DNA of 64,000 nt, from assembly GCF_011761305.1 (NCBI RefSeq), contig NZ_JAAOZC010000001.1, positions 682,001-746,000 of the forward strand, in the 5' to 3' direction. Source of the DNA: Sphingomonas vulcanisoli. GTDB taxonomy: Bacteria; Pseudomonadota; Alphaproteobacteria; Sphingomonadales; Sphingomonadaceae. Positions 45,438 through 53,797 of this stretch are shown piece after piece (the first letter of the stretch is position 1; the number at the start of each line of letters is the position of its first letter). A program made the position numbers and the translations under genes. The notes under the pieces were generated by a model, which did not search any database, was not told where the DNA came from, and saw nothing but the letters and a program-made list of their open reading frames with translations.

Positions 45438-45884
45438 GTGCGTTGCCCCTTTTGCGGACATAATGACAGCCAGGTGAAGGATAGCCGGCCGGCGGATGAT
45501 GGCTCGGCGATCCGGCGGCGGCGGCAGTGCGAGGATTGCGGGGCGCGCTTTTCGACCTTCGAGCGCGTCCAGCTGCGCGAGCTGACCGTGGTAAAGAAGG
45601 ACGGCGTCCGTCAGGCCTTCGATCGCCAGAAGCTGGAACGCGCCATCTCAACTGCTGCCCGCAAGCGCCCGATTGCGCCCGAGCAGATCGAACGCCTCGT
45701 CAGCCGCATCCAGCGCGCCTTGGAAACGAGCGGCGAAAGCGAGGTTTCGGCGACGCGGATCGGCGAGGAAGTCATGGCGGGCCTCCAGCGCCTCGACAGC
45801 GTCGCCTATATCCGCTTCGCCAGCGTCTATAAGGACTTCCGCGAGGCCAAGGATTTCGAGGATTTCGCGGGAAGCGTCGAGTGA
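45438..45884 (+). CDS. nrdR: Transcriptional repressor NrdR
   Basis: The 148-residue repressor senses ATP/dATP and controls ribonucleotide reductase genes. The zinc ribbon uses Cys3, Cys6 (CPFC), Cys31 and Cys34 (CEDC). The ATP-cone covers about residues 48-138 ([20 protein letters not shown]). Start GTG at 45438 gives [10 protein letters not shown], the universal NrdR opening. It lies between glyA and trmJ, and the trmJ GTG overlaps its stop. Confidence 0.95.
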   Translation: MRCPFCGHNDSQVKDSRPADDGSAIRRRRQCEDCGARFSTFERVQLRELTVVKKDGVRQAFDRQKLERAISTAARKRPIAPEQIERLVSRIQRALETSGESEVSATRIGEEVMAGLQRLDSVAYIRFASVYKDFREAKDFEDFAGSVE

Positions 45885-46636
45885 GCGGCGCGCCCCAGCC
45901 CGCGATCATTCTCGTCCGCCCACAGCTTGGCGAAAACATCGGCAAGGCGGCGCGGGCGATGCTCAATTTCGGGCTGACCGATCTGCGGCTGGTGTCTCCG
46001 CGCGACGGCTGGCCCAATCCTTCCGCAGGCCCCGCAGCATCGGGCGCGGATGTCGTGCTGGAGCGGGCGCGCGTGTTCGAGAGCGTGGCGGAGGCGGCCG
46101 CGGATTGCGCGCACGTCTATGCCACCACGGTGCGCAAACGCGGCGTGACCAAGCCGGTGATCACGCCCGAAATTGCCGCCAGGGCGATCCATTCCGAAAC
46201 CGGAGGCAGCGCGATCCTGTTCGGCCCCGAGCGCTCTGGGCTCGAGACCGATGATGTCGCGGTTGCGCGCACGATCATCACCGTGCCGATCAACCCCGCG
46301 TTCGGATCGCTCAATCTTGCGCAGGCGGTGATCCTCGTCGCCTATGAATGGTCGAAGCATGAGGCACTGGCCTCACCGCCCATCACGGACCTCGGCGCCC
46401 CTGCCTCCCAGGAGGAACTGGACGGAATGATAGCGCAGCTGGATGCGATGCTCGTCGATGCCGGTTATTTCTTCCCGCCCGATCGCACGCCCGTCGTCCG
46501 CCGCACGCTGCGGACCTTGCTCACCAAGCCCGGCTGGAATGCTCAGGAGGTGCGCACGGTGCGCGGCGTGCTCTCCGCACTCACGAAGGATCGGCCGCGC
46601 GGTCAGGCGCGCGAATCGAAGGCGTCCAGTTCGTAA
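45881..46636 (+). CDS. trmJ: tRNA (Cm32/Um32) methyltransferase TrmJ, SpoU family
   Basis: The 251-residue SPOUT enzyme 2'-O-methylates position 32 of tRNAs. Trefoil-knot motifs are present: [32 protein letters not shown], and [16 protein letters not shown]. It lacks an extra RNA-binding N-terminal domain; a C-terminal extension (about residues 180-250) is present. GTG at 45881 overlaps the nrdR stop. The 3' end overlaps the convergent mutase gene by 34 bases. Confidence 0.88.
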   Translation: MSGAPQPAIILVRPQLGENIGKAARAMLNFGLTDLRLVSPRDGWPNPSAGPAASGADVVLERARVFESVAEAAADCAHVYATTVRKRGVTKPVITPEIAARAIHSETGGSAILFGPERSGLETDDVAVARTIITVPINPAFGSLNLAQAVILVAYEWSKHEALASPPITDLGAPASQEELDGMIAQLDAMLVDAGYFFPPDRTPVVRRTLRTLLTKPGWNAQEVRTVRGVLSALTKDRPRGQARESKASSS

Positions 46637-46908
46637 GCGATCGACGCCTCCACCAGTTGATCCCAAAGAACGGCTGCGATTTTTGGCGGAAAGCCCTCCA
46701 TCGCCGCGTGCAGCGTAACATTGTCGACGACCTGGGCCTTGCGCGCCTCATCCCGCACCATGGCGCGTTCGGGCTTGATGCGGGCAGCGGCGCGCATGTA
46801 GCCGAACCGCAGACCGAGCAGCGCCACCATTTCGCGATCTACCGAGTCCACGCCCGCGCGGACCTCGGCCATGGTGGTGCAGTGTTCGGGCGCGGGTGGT
46901 TGGGTCAT
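46603..46908 (-). CDS. Chorismate mutase, AroQ/PchB type
   Basis: The 101-residue all-helical protein matches the AroQ chorismate mutase fold: VRAGVDSVDREMVALLGLRFGYM carries the N-terminal helix, and RIKPERAMVRDEARK the basic substrate-binding residues. The EHCTTMAEVRAGVD opening resembles PchB, which can also act as an isochorismate-pyruvate lyase. No salicylate or siderophore genes accompany it, so chorismate mutase in phenylalanine/tyrosine synthesis is the safer role. ATG at 46908 is chosen. Confidence 0.83.
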   Translation of the reverse strand: MTQPPAPEHCTTMAEVRAGVDSVDREMVALLGLRFGYMRAAARIKPERAMVRDEARKAQVVDNVTLHAAMEGFPPKIAAVLWDQLVEASIAYELDAFDSRA

Positions 46909-46946
46909 CGCTGCCGCATAGAGGCGAGGCGGGTGGGCCTGCAACC

Positions 46947-46974
46947 TTGACTTGGAAAGAGCATCTGCTATCCG
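46947..46974 (+). promoter_or_regulatory. Putative rpsD promoter
   Basis: TTGACT (46947-46952), 16 bases, and TATCCG (46969-46974) fit the alphaproteobacterial housekeeping form. This leaves a leader of roughly 135 bases before rpsD, which could hold an S4 autoregulation site, but none is recognisable by eye. Confidence 0.4.
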
Positions 46975-47117
46975 CGCGGCCTCGCAATTGGACCCGCACG
47001 CTCGGTGAAGCGGTGTCCCTGCCCCTCCTTATCCGGTGGTCAGCAGAGCGGTCCCGGGCTTTTGCCTCGTTTCGGCCGATTGGTTGGGATTAGGCGCCAC
47101 GCAATTGAGGAACTATC

Positions 47118-47732
47118 ATGTCAAAGCGCAACAGCGCCAAGTATAAGCTCGATCGCCGCATGGGCGAGAACATCTGGGGCCGTCCGAAGTCCCCGGTGAA
47201 CAAGCGCGAGTATGGCCCCGGCCAGCACGGCCAGCGCCGCAAGGGCAAGGCCACCGATTTCGGGATCCAGCTCCGCGCCAAGCAGAAGCTCAAGGGCTAT
47301 TACGGCGACGTCACCGAAAAGCAGTTCAAGAAGGCCTATGCCGAGGCGGACCGCATGAAGGGCGATACCGGCCAGAATTTGATCGGCCTGCTCGAGCGCC
47401 GCCTGGACGCGGTGGTCTATCGTTCCAAGTTCACGCCCACCATCTGGTCGGCGCGTCAGCTCGTCAGCCATGGCCACGTTCGCGTCAACGGCGTGAAGTG
47501 CAACATCGCCAGCCGTCTGGTGAAGCCGGGCGACGAGATCACGCTGGGCAGCAAGGCGCAGGAAATGGCGCTGGTGATGGAAGCGCAGAGCCTCTCCGAG
47601 CGCGAAATCCCCGAGTACATCGCCCCCGATGGCGCCGCCAAGGTCGCCTTCATCCGCGTGCCGACGCTGGACGAAGTGCCCTATCCGGTGAAGATGGAAC
47701 CGAACCTGGTCGTCGAGTTCTACTCCCGCTGA
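47118..47732 (+). CDS. rpsD: 30S ribosomal protein S4
   Basis: The 204-residue primary-binding protein nucleates 30S assembly. It shows the S4 N-terminal domain ([19 protein letters not shown] and [20 protein letters not shown]) and the S4 RNA-binding fold from about residue 95 ([27 protein letters not shown]). GAGG lies seven bases before the ATG. It stands outside the alpha operon, as in other alphaproteobacteria, and ends at a strong terminator. Confidence 0.98.
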   Translation: MSKRNSAKYKLDRRMGENIWGRPKSPVNKREYGPGQHGQRRKGKATDFGIQLRAKQKLKGYYGDVTEKQFKKAYAEADRMKGDTGQNLIGLLERRLDAVVYRSKFTPTIWSARQLVSHGHVRVNGVKCNIASRLVKPGDEITLGSKAQEMALVMEAQSLSEREIPEYIAPDGAAKVAFIRVPTLDEVPYPVKMEPNLVVEFYSR

Positions 47733-47751
47733 TCGGATCCTGATCGAACAA

Positions 47752-47788
47752 AAGGGGCGGCTACCAGATGCGGTGGCCGCCCTTTTTT
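47752..47788 (+). terminator. Rho-independent terminator after rpsD
   Basis: A GC-rich stem (GGGCGGCTACC with GGTGGCCGCCC, loop AGATGC) is followed by six T at 47783-47788. Confidence 0.88.
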
Positions 47789-47807
47789 CTGGCCGTCGCC
47801 CCGCAAT

Positions 47808-47892
47808 CCGTTCGCCCTGAGCTTGTCGAAGGGCTGTCCTTCTTGGCAGGTTCAAAAGAAGGACGGTGCTTCGACAAGCTCAGCAAGAACGG
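47808..47892. repeat. Intergenic inverted repeat, family A variant (85 bp)
   Basis: CCGTTCGCCCTGAGCTTGTC at the left and GACAAGCTCAGCAAGAACGG at the right. The distal CCGTTCG / GAACGG caps match the family, but the left arm here resembles the usual right arm, so this copy looks flipped. It sits between convergent rpsD and cysQ. Confidence 0.78.
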
Positions 47893-47897
47893 AAGGA

Positions 47898-48650
47898 TTA
47901 TTCTGTACCTGGCATCTCGCGGATCATAGCCAGGATGCGATCTGCGGCCTCGGGGCGGCAGATCAGCAGATCGGGGAGATAGGGGTTCTCGCTATTGTAG
48001 GTGAGCGGAGAGCCGTCGGCGCGGGACACGTGCAAGCCTGCCGCCTTGGCGACAGCCGCCGGAGCGCAATTGTCCCATTCATATTGGCCGCCGGTGTGGA
48101 GGTAGATATCGGCCTCGCCGCGCACCACCGCCATCGCCTTGGCGCCCGCCGATCCCATCGGCAGCACCTCCGCGCCCAGCTTTTCCGCCAATGCCAATGC
48201 CTCTTTCGCGGGACGCGAGCGGCTGACGACCATGCGGGGGCGCCCCGCGTTGACCGCCGGCCCTGCACAGGCATCTGAGGAGAGCGTCGCGCCGAGCGCG
48301 GGCAGCGCCACCGCGCCGATCGCGGGTTCGCCATCGATAGACAGCGCGATATGCACCGCCCAGTCACTGCGCCCCTCGCCATATTCGCGCGTGCCGTCGA
48401 GCGGATCGACGATCCACACCCGGCTGACCGCACAGCGCGCGATATCGTTGACCTCTTCCTCGGAGAGGATGCCGTCCTCAGGACGCGCGGCCTTCAGCGC
48501 CTCGATAATGAAGGCGTTGGCGGTGCGATCCCCGGCCTGCCCCAGCGCCTTGCCTTCGAAGAGCCCGGAATCGCGCAGGGTCAGCAGAAGTTTGCCGGCG
48601 GTTGTCGCGATCTTGGTAGCGAGAGCGGCGTCGGTCAGCGGCGCGGTCAT
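47898..48650 (-). CDS. cysQ: 3'(2'),5'-bisphosphate nucleotidase CysQ
   Basis: This 250-residue member of the inositol-monophosphatase superfamily hydrolyses PAP, the by-product of PAPS use, to AMP. Metal-binding motifs are ILSEEEV, DPLDGTREYGEG and WDNCAPAAVAKAAGL. Its ATG overlaps the cysNC stop (ATGA), fixing it to sulfate activation. Since APS reductase here works on APS, PAP would arise mainly from other PAPS-consuming reactions. Confidence 0.93.
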   Translation of the reverse strand: MTAPLTDAALATKIATTAGKLLLTLRDSGLFEGKALGQAGDRTANAFIIEALKAARPEDGILSEEEVNDIARCAVSRVWIVDPLDGTREYGEGRSDWAVHIALSIDGEPAIGAVALPALGATLSSDACAGPAVNAGRPRMVVSRSRPAKEALALAEKLGAEVLPMGSAGAKAMAVVRGEADIYLHTGGQYEWDNCAPAAVAKAAGLHVSRADGSPLTYNSENPYLPDLLICRPEAADRILAMIREMPGTE

Positions 48651-50554
48651 GGAATGAGGCGCTTGATGATCAGATCGGCGGCTTCGTCGGGGGTCATCAC
48701 CGCGGTGTCGATGCGCAGCTCGGGGTGCTCCGGCGGCTCGTAGGGGCTGTCGATGCCAGTGAAATTCTTGAGCTGGCCGCTGCGCGCCTTGGCGTAGAGG
48801 CCCTTCACATCGCGCTGCTCCGCATCGGCCAAGCTGGTATCGATGAAGATCTCGATGAACTCGCCCTCCGCCATCATGCTCCGCACCAGCTCCCGTTCGG
48901 CCCCGAAGGGTGAGATGAAGGCGGTAATGACGATCAGACCCGCATCGGTCATCAGCCGTGCAACCTCGCCGACGCGGCGGATATTCTCGACGCGATCGGC
49001 ATCGGTGAAGCCGAGATCCTTGTTGAGCCCGTGGCGGACATTATCGCCGTCCAGCAGGAAGGTGTGGCGGTTCATCCGCGCCAGTTTCTGTTCGACGAGA
49101 TTGGCGATCGTCGATTTGCCCGCACCCGAAAGTCCCGTGAACCACAGCACCGCGGGCTTCTGCCGCATCAGACCGGCACGCTGCTCGCGGCTGATGTCGG
49201 TCGCCTGCCAGTGGACATTCTGCGCGCGGCGGAGCGAGAAATGGATCATCCCCGCCGCGACGGTGGCGTTGGTGAATTTGTCGATCAGGATGAAGCCGCC
49301 GAGCTGGCGATTGTCGTCATAAGCTTCGAAGACGATCGGCCGATCGGTGGTGAAATTGGCGACGCCGATCGCATTCAACTCCAGCGTCTTGGCAGCAAGA
49401 TGCTCCATCGTGTTGACATTGATCTGATATTTCGGCGCTTGCACGGTCGCCGATACGGTCTGCGTGCCGAGCTTCAGCCAATAGGCACGTCCCGGCAGCA
49501 TCTCCTCGTCCGCCATCCAGACGATCGTCGCCTCGAACTGATCGGCAGCCTGCGGCGGATCGGCGGCGAGCGCGATGACATCCCCCCGGCTGCAATCCAC
49601 CTCATCCTTGAAAGTGAGCGTTACAGACTGGCCGGCGCCCGCTTCCTCCAGATCACCGTCGAACGTAACGATGCGCGTTATCTCGGATGTCTTGCCCGAT
49701 GGCAGCACCCGGATCGCATCGCCGGGCTTCACCGTGCCGCTGGCAATCAGCCCGGAGAAACCCCGGAAATCGAGGTTGGGCCGGTTGACCCACTGTACCG
49801 GCATCCGGAACGGCTTGGCGCGATCCGCCTCGCTATCCACCGCAACACTTTCGAGATGCTCCATCAGCGTCAGGCCATCGTACCATGGCGTGTTGGGCGA
49901 GCGGCTGGTGATGTTATCGCCCTTGAAGCCTGAGATCGGCATGGGCGTGAAGGCATCTATGCCGATACTTTCGGCGAAGGCACGATAGTCGGCGACGATC
50001 GCATCATATTTGGCCTGATCGTAACCGATCAAATCCATCTTGTTCACCGCCAGCACCAGATTCCGGATGCCAAGCAAGTGGGCAAGATAGCTATGCCGCC
50101 GCGTCTGCGTCAGCACGCCCTTGCGCGCATCGATCAGGATCACGGCGAGATCGGCGGTGGAGGCGCCGGTCACCATGTTGCGTGTATATTGTTCGTGGCC
50201 GGGGGTATCGGCGACGATGAACTTGCGTTTTTCGGTGGCGAAGAAGCGGTACGCGACGTCGATCGTAATCCCCTGCTCGCGCTCGGCGGCCAGGCCATCG
50301 ACCAGCAGCGCGAAATCAATCTCCTGCCCCTGCGTACCGACGCGCTTGCTGTCCGCCTCCAGCGCGGCGAACTGATCCTCGAAGATCATCTTGCTGTCGT
50401 AAAGCAGGCGCCCGATCAGCGTGGACTTGCCATCGTCGACCGATCCGCAGGTGATGAAGCGCAGCAAAGTCTTGTTGCGATGCTGTTCGAGGTACGCGTC
50501 GATATCCTCGGCGATGAGGGCATCGGTCTGATAGATGGGATCCTGCGCGGTCAT
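48647..50554 (-). CDS. cysNC: Bifunctional ATP sulfurylase subunit 1 / APS kinase
   Basis: The 635-residue fusion contains an EF-Tu-like GTPase (about 1-430) and an APS kinase (about 450-635). GTPase motifs are GSVDDGKSTLIGRLL, DTPGHEQYTRNM and NKMDL. APS-kinase motifs are TGLSGAGKSTIANL, FLLDGDNVRHGLNKDLGF and the lid ISPFGAERELVR. With CysD it makes APS from sulfate and ATP, and the kinase half makes PAPS. ATG at 50554 (MTAQDPIYQ) is chosen. It follows cysD after a 78-bp repeat, and cysQ overlaps it downstream. Confidence 0.96.
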   Translation of the reverse strand: MTAQDPIYQTDALIAEDIDAYLEQHRNKTLLRFITCGSVDDGKSTLIGRLLYDSKMIFEDQFAALEADSKRVGTQGQEIDFALLVDGLAAEREQGITIDVAYRFFATEKRKFIVADTPGHEQYTRNMVTGASTADLAVILIDARKGVLTQTRRHSYLAHLLGIRNLVLAVNKMDLIGYDQAKYDAIVADYRAFAESIGIDAFTPMPISGFKGDNITSRSPNTPWYDGLTLMEHLESVAVDSEADRAKPFRMPVQWVNRPNLDFRGFSGLIASGTVKPGDAIRVLPSGKTSEITRIVTFDGDLEEAGAGQSVTLTFKDEVDCSRGDVIALAADPPQAADQFEATIVWMADEEMLPGRAYWLKLGTQTVSATVQAPKYQINVNTMEHLAAKTLELNAIGVANFTTDRPIVFEAYDDNRQLGGFILIDKFTNATVAAGMIHFSLRRAQNVHWQATDISREQRAGLMRQKPAVLWFTGLSGAGKSTIANLVEQKLARMNRHTFLLDGDNVRHGLNKDLGFTDADRVENIRRVGEVARLMTDAGLIVITAFISPFGAERELVRSMMAEGEFIEIFIDTSLADAEQRDVKGLYAKARSGQLKNFTGIDSPYEPPEHPELRIDTAVMTPDEAADLIIKRLIP

Positions 50555-50572
50555 ACGAACGCCCCCACAACA

Positions 50573-50650
50573 CCGTTCGTCCCGAGCGAAGTCGAGGGAC
50601 GTACCGCAAGCGGCGCAGCAACGTGTCTCGACTTCGCTCGACACGAACGG
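50573..50650. repeat. Intergenic inverted repeat, family B copy 1
   Basis: Arms CCGTTCGTCCCGAGCGAAGTC and GACTTCGCTCGACACGAACGG enclose a 36-base centre; 78 bp in all. It lies inside the cysD-cysNC operon gap. A second copy is at 58154. The arm core GAGCGAAGTCGAG is distinct from family A. Confidence 0.8.
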
Positions 50651-50672
50651 AGTGGGTTTGGCCGGTGGGGCA

Positions 50673-51578
50673 TCAGAAATACCCCTCCTGCTTTTTCTTC
50701 TCCATGCCCGCCCCGCCGCTATCCTTGTCGATCGCCCGCCCCTGCCGTTCGCTCGTCGTGGTAAGCAGCATCTCCTGGATTACCTCGCTCAACGTCGCCG
50801 CCTCGCTCTCGATCGCGCCGGTTAGCGGGTAGCAGCCCAAAGTCCGGAAGCGAATCGAGCGATCGACCGGCACCTCGCCGGGCCCCAGCGGAAAGCGGTC
50901 GTCATCGACCATCAGCAGCATGCCGTCGCGCTCCACGGTCGGCCGAGGCGCGGAGAAATAGAGCGGGACGATCGGGATGTCGTTGAGCTGGATATATTGC
51001 CAAATATCCAGCTCCGTCCAGTTGGAGATCGGGAAGACACGGATGCTCTCGCCCTTCGCCTTGCGGGCATTGTAGAGGTTCCAGAGTTCGGGCCGTTGGT
51101 TCTTGGGATCCCAGCGATGATTGGCCGATCGGAAGCTGAACACCCGCTCCTTCGCGCGGCTCTTCTCCTCATCGCGCCGCGCGCCCCCGAACGCCGCATC
51201 GAAGCCGTAGAGATCGAGCGCCTGCTTGAGCCCCTCGGTCTTCCACATATCGGTGTGCAACGCGCCATGATCGAAGGGGTTGATACCCTTCTCCCTGGCC
51301 TCCGGGTTTTGATAGACGAGCAATTCCATGCCCGCATCCTTCGCCGCTTTGTCGCGCAGCTCATACATCGCCCTGAACTTCCAGGTCGTATCGACGTGGA
51401 GCAAAGGAAACGGCGGCGGCGAGGGATAGAAGGCCTTGCGCGCGAGATGAAGCATCACCGCGCTATCCTTGCCCACCGAATAGAGCATCACCGGCTTCTC
51501 GCATTCGGCGACGACTTCGCGGAGGATATGGATGCTTTCCGCCTCGAGCCTTTCGAGATGGGTCAGATGCGTCACCAT
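50673..51578 (-). CDS. cysD: Sulfate adenylyltransferase subunit 2
   Basis: The 301-residue ATP-pyrophosphatase-type subunit pairs with CysN to form APS. Key motifs are the PP-loop [50 protein letters not shown] and the C-terminal [19 protein letters not shown] at 51578 gives [16 protein letters not shown], a typical N-terminus. The leader contains a strong hairpin about 18 bases before the start. Confidence 0.96.
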   Translation of the reverse strand: MVTHLTHLERLEAESIHILREVVAECEKPVMLYSVGKDSAVMLHLARKAFYPSPPPFPLLHVDTTWKFRAMYELRDKAAKDAGMELLVYQNPEAREKGINPFDHGALHTDMWKTEGLKQALDLYGFDAAFGGARRDEEKSRAKERVFSFRSANHRWDPKNQRPELWNLYNARKAKGESIRVFPISNWTELDIWQYIQLNDIPIVPLYFSAPRPTVERDGMLLMVDDDRFPLGPGEVPVDRSIRFRTLGCYPLTGAIESEAATLSEVIQEMLLTTTSERQGRAIDKDSGGAGMEKKKQEGYF

Positions 51579-51595
51579 GCTGCCTTGTGAACGTC

Positions 51596-51622
51596 CCTAA
51601 GCGCTTTCGCAAAGCTCCTAGG
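51596..51622 (-). promoter_or_regulatory. Hairpin in the cysD leader
   Basis: A 12-base arm (CCTAGGAGCTTT read on the minus strand) pairs with AAAGCGCTTAGG across a CGC/GCG three-base loop; all positions pair except one (A-G), counting one G-T. It is 18 bases from the cysD ATG and lacks a T-run, so it is not a plain terminator. An operator or leader regulator is possible, unproven. Confidence 0.35.
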
Positions 51623-51656
51623 GCGAACGCGCGCCAATGGGCACGAAGATTAGGTA

Positions 51657-52367
51657 TCAGGCGAGAAAGACGTCGCCCGCATGGATGGTGACGATGGCGC
51701 CGTCTGCGCGGCGCAGGCGGAGCGCGCCCTCCGCATCAAGGCCCTCGAACAGCCCCTCGATCTTCTCGTCACCAAGCGCCGCCTGCAGCGCGGTGCCGAT
51801 CGGATGCGCAGCGGCCAGCCAGGCGGCGCGGATGGGTGCGAGCCCCTCCCCCCGCCAGCGCGCGATCCAGCGCGCGAGGCTTTGGGTGAGGTCTTCGAGA
51901 AAGGCGGCGGGATCTGGCGCCGCGCCTAACGCGGAAAGCGCGATGGTCGCGCGATCGGGCAGCGATGGCGCTTCGGCAAGATTGACGCCAAGGCCGATCA
52001 CCACCGCATCCCCTTCCCGCTCCAGCAGGACACCCGCGAGCTTGATGCCGTTGGCAAGGAGGTCGTTGGGCCATTTGATGGAAAGGCGGCGCGCCTCCGT
52101 CCCGGCCCAAGCGGCGGCAGTCTCATGAAGCGCGACGGCAGTGACCAAAGCCAGCGTCGCGGGCGTAGGCTCTCCCGGATGTACGTGGACGATGGTGCTG
52201 GCATAGAGATTGCCGCGCGGCGACTGCCACCCGCGCCCCGTGCGGCCCCTGCCCTGGCTCTGGCGCTCGGCGCGGAGCCATGTGCCTTCGGGCGCCCCCG
52301 CGCAGGCTGCGGTGAGGAGATCGGCGTTGGTCGAGCCTGTCTCTTCAACCGTGCGGATCTGGATCAG
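51657..52367 (-). CDS. birA: Biotin-[acetyl-CoA-carboxylase] ligase
   Basis: The 236-residue monofunctional BirA has no repressor domain. Motifs are ETGSTNADLL, GRGRTGRGWQSPRGN (the biotinyl-AMP loop), KWPNDLL and GLGVNLAEAP. It attaches biotin to carboxylase carriers. No ATG, GTG or TTG precedes the conserved start, so a CTG (52367-52365) overlapping the nuoN stop as CTGA is the likely initiator; a reading from an internal TTG (52148) would remove the catalytic core. birA follows nuoN in many alphaproteobacteria. Confidence 0.88.
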   Translation of the reverse strand: MIQIRTVEETGSTNADLLTAACAGAPEGTWLRAERQSQGRGRTGRGWQSPRGNLYASTIVHVHPGEPTPATLALVTAVALHETAAAWAGTEARRLSIKWPNDLLANGIKLAGVLLEREGDAVVIGLGVNLAEAPSLPDRATIALSALGAAPDPAAFLEDLTQSLARWIARWRGEGLAPIRAAWLAAAHPIGTALQAALGDEKIEGLFEGLDAEGALRLRRADGAIVTIHAGDVFLA

Positions 52368-53797
52368 AACAGGGCTCGCGCGGCCGCCATAGTCCAGGCG
52401 GTGAGCAAGGGAATCGCCAGATAGCCCAGCGGCGAAATGGCGATGGCGGAGAGCGCAATCAGGCCGCCTTCGATCGGCTCGCGATGGTCGCTGAACGGCA
52501 CAGCAGGCTCATCGAAGTACATGGTCTTGATGATCTTCAGATAATAATAAGCGCCGACAACCGATCCCACCGCACCCGCAACCGCTAGCCAGAACAGCCC
52601 GGCCACCGTAGCCGCCTGAAAGACCGCGAACTTGGGATAGAAGCCGAACAGCGGTGGGATGCCCGCTAGGCTGAACATGAACATCGCCAGCGCCGCCGCC
52701 AAACCCGGCCGGGTTCGCGACAGGCCGGAGAGCGCCGCGATTTCCTCGACATAAGCGCCGTCGGCATCGCGCATCGCCAGCACGCAGAGGAAGCTGCCGA
52801 GCGTCATGACGATATAGACGGTCATATAGACCAGCACCGACGACACGCCTGCCTGCGTGCCGGCTGCCAATCCGATCAGCGCGAAGCCGATGTTGTTGAT
52901 CGAAGAGTAGGCCAGCAGCCGCTTGATATTGGTCTGGCCGATCGCCGCGACCGCGCCCAGCACGATCGAGGTCAGCGCCATGAAGATGATGATCTGGCGC
53001 CACTCAAAGGTGGCAGGACCCATCGCCTCGACCGCGACGCGGGTCAGCAGCGCCATCGCTGCAACCTTGGGGGCAGAGGCGAAGAAGGCGGTGACGGGGG
53101 TCGGCGCACCTTCGTAGACGTCCGGCGTCCACATATGGAACGGCACGGCGGCGATCTTGAAGGCGAGGCCGGCGAGCGTGAAGACCATGCCGAACAGCAA
53201 CCCGGTCTGAACGCCGCGCGCCGCAATCGCCGCGTGAATGCCGCCGAACTGGGTGGTGCCGGTAAAGCCGTAGAGCAAGGCGATGCCGTAGAGCAGAATG
53301 CCCGATGCTAGCGCGCCGAGGATGAAATATTTGAGTCCCGCCTCAGCTGAGCGAATGTCCCGCCGCATGAAACTGGCCAGCACGTAGGCCGCGAGGCTCT
53401 GCAGCTCGAGTCCGACATAGAGAGTCAGAAGATCGGCGGCGGAGACCATCATCCCCATGCCGACGGCGGAGAGCAGGATCAGGATCGGATATTCGGCGCG
53501 CACCGCGCCCATCCGCTCGAAATAGCTCGGCGAGAGCAGGATCGAGACGATCGCCGCGCCATAGATCAGCACCTTGGCAAAGCCCGCGAAGGCATCGGCA
53601 TGATAGAGCCCGCCGAACACCAGCCCGCCGTGGCTCGCCGCGCCGACAAGTGACAGGCCCGCCAGCGCCAGCAGCACCACCGCAGCCCAGCCGATCGCCT
53701 TGGTCGCGCTATCCCCGACCCAGCCGGCAACAAGCAGCAGAACCATCGCGCCGACCGAGAGGATCAGCTCGGGCAATGTATAGATAAGGTTGCCCAT
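52364..53797 (-). CDS. nuoN: NADH-quinone oxidoreductase subunit N
   Basis: This 477-residue antiporter-like subunit of complex I has about 14 membrane helices and helps translocate protons. The membrane lysine and glutamate motifs fit, including SFLKYFILGALASGILLYG-like YFILGALASGI, and FKIAAVPFHMWTPDVYEGAP, plus RLLAYSSINNIGFALIGL. The ATG at 53797 overlaps the nuoM stop. It is the last complex I gene of the operon. Confidence 0.96.
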   Translation of the reverse strand: MGNLIYTLPELILSVGAMVLLLVAGWVGDSATKAIGWAAVVLLALAGLSLVGAASHGGLVFGGLYHADAFAGFAKVLIYGAAIVSILLSPSYFERMGAVRAEYPILILLSAVGMGMMVSAADLLTLYVGLELQSLAAYVLASFMRRDIRSAEAGLKYFILGALASGILLYGIALLYGFTGTTQFGGIHAAIAARGVQTGLLFGMVFTLAGLAFKIAAVPFHMWTPDVYEGAPTPVTAFFASAPKVAAMALLTRVAVEAMGPATFEWRQIIIFMALTSIVLGAVAAIGQTNIKRLLAYSSINNIGFALIGLAAGTQAGVSSVLVYMTVYIVMTLGSFLCVLAMRDADGAYVEEIAALSGLSRTRPGLAAALAMFMFSLAGIPPLFGFYPKFAVFQAATVAGLFWLAVAGAVGSVVGAYYYLKIIKTMYFDEPAVPFSDHREPIEGGLIALSAIAISPLGYLAIPLLTAWTMAAARALF

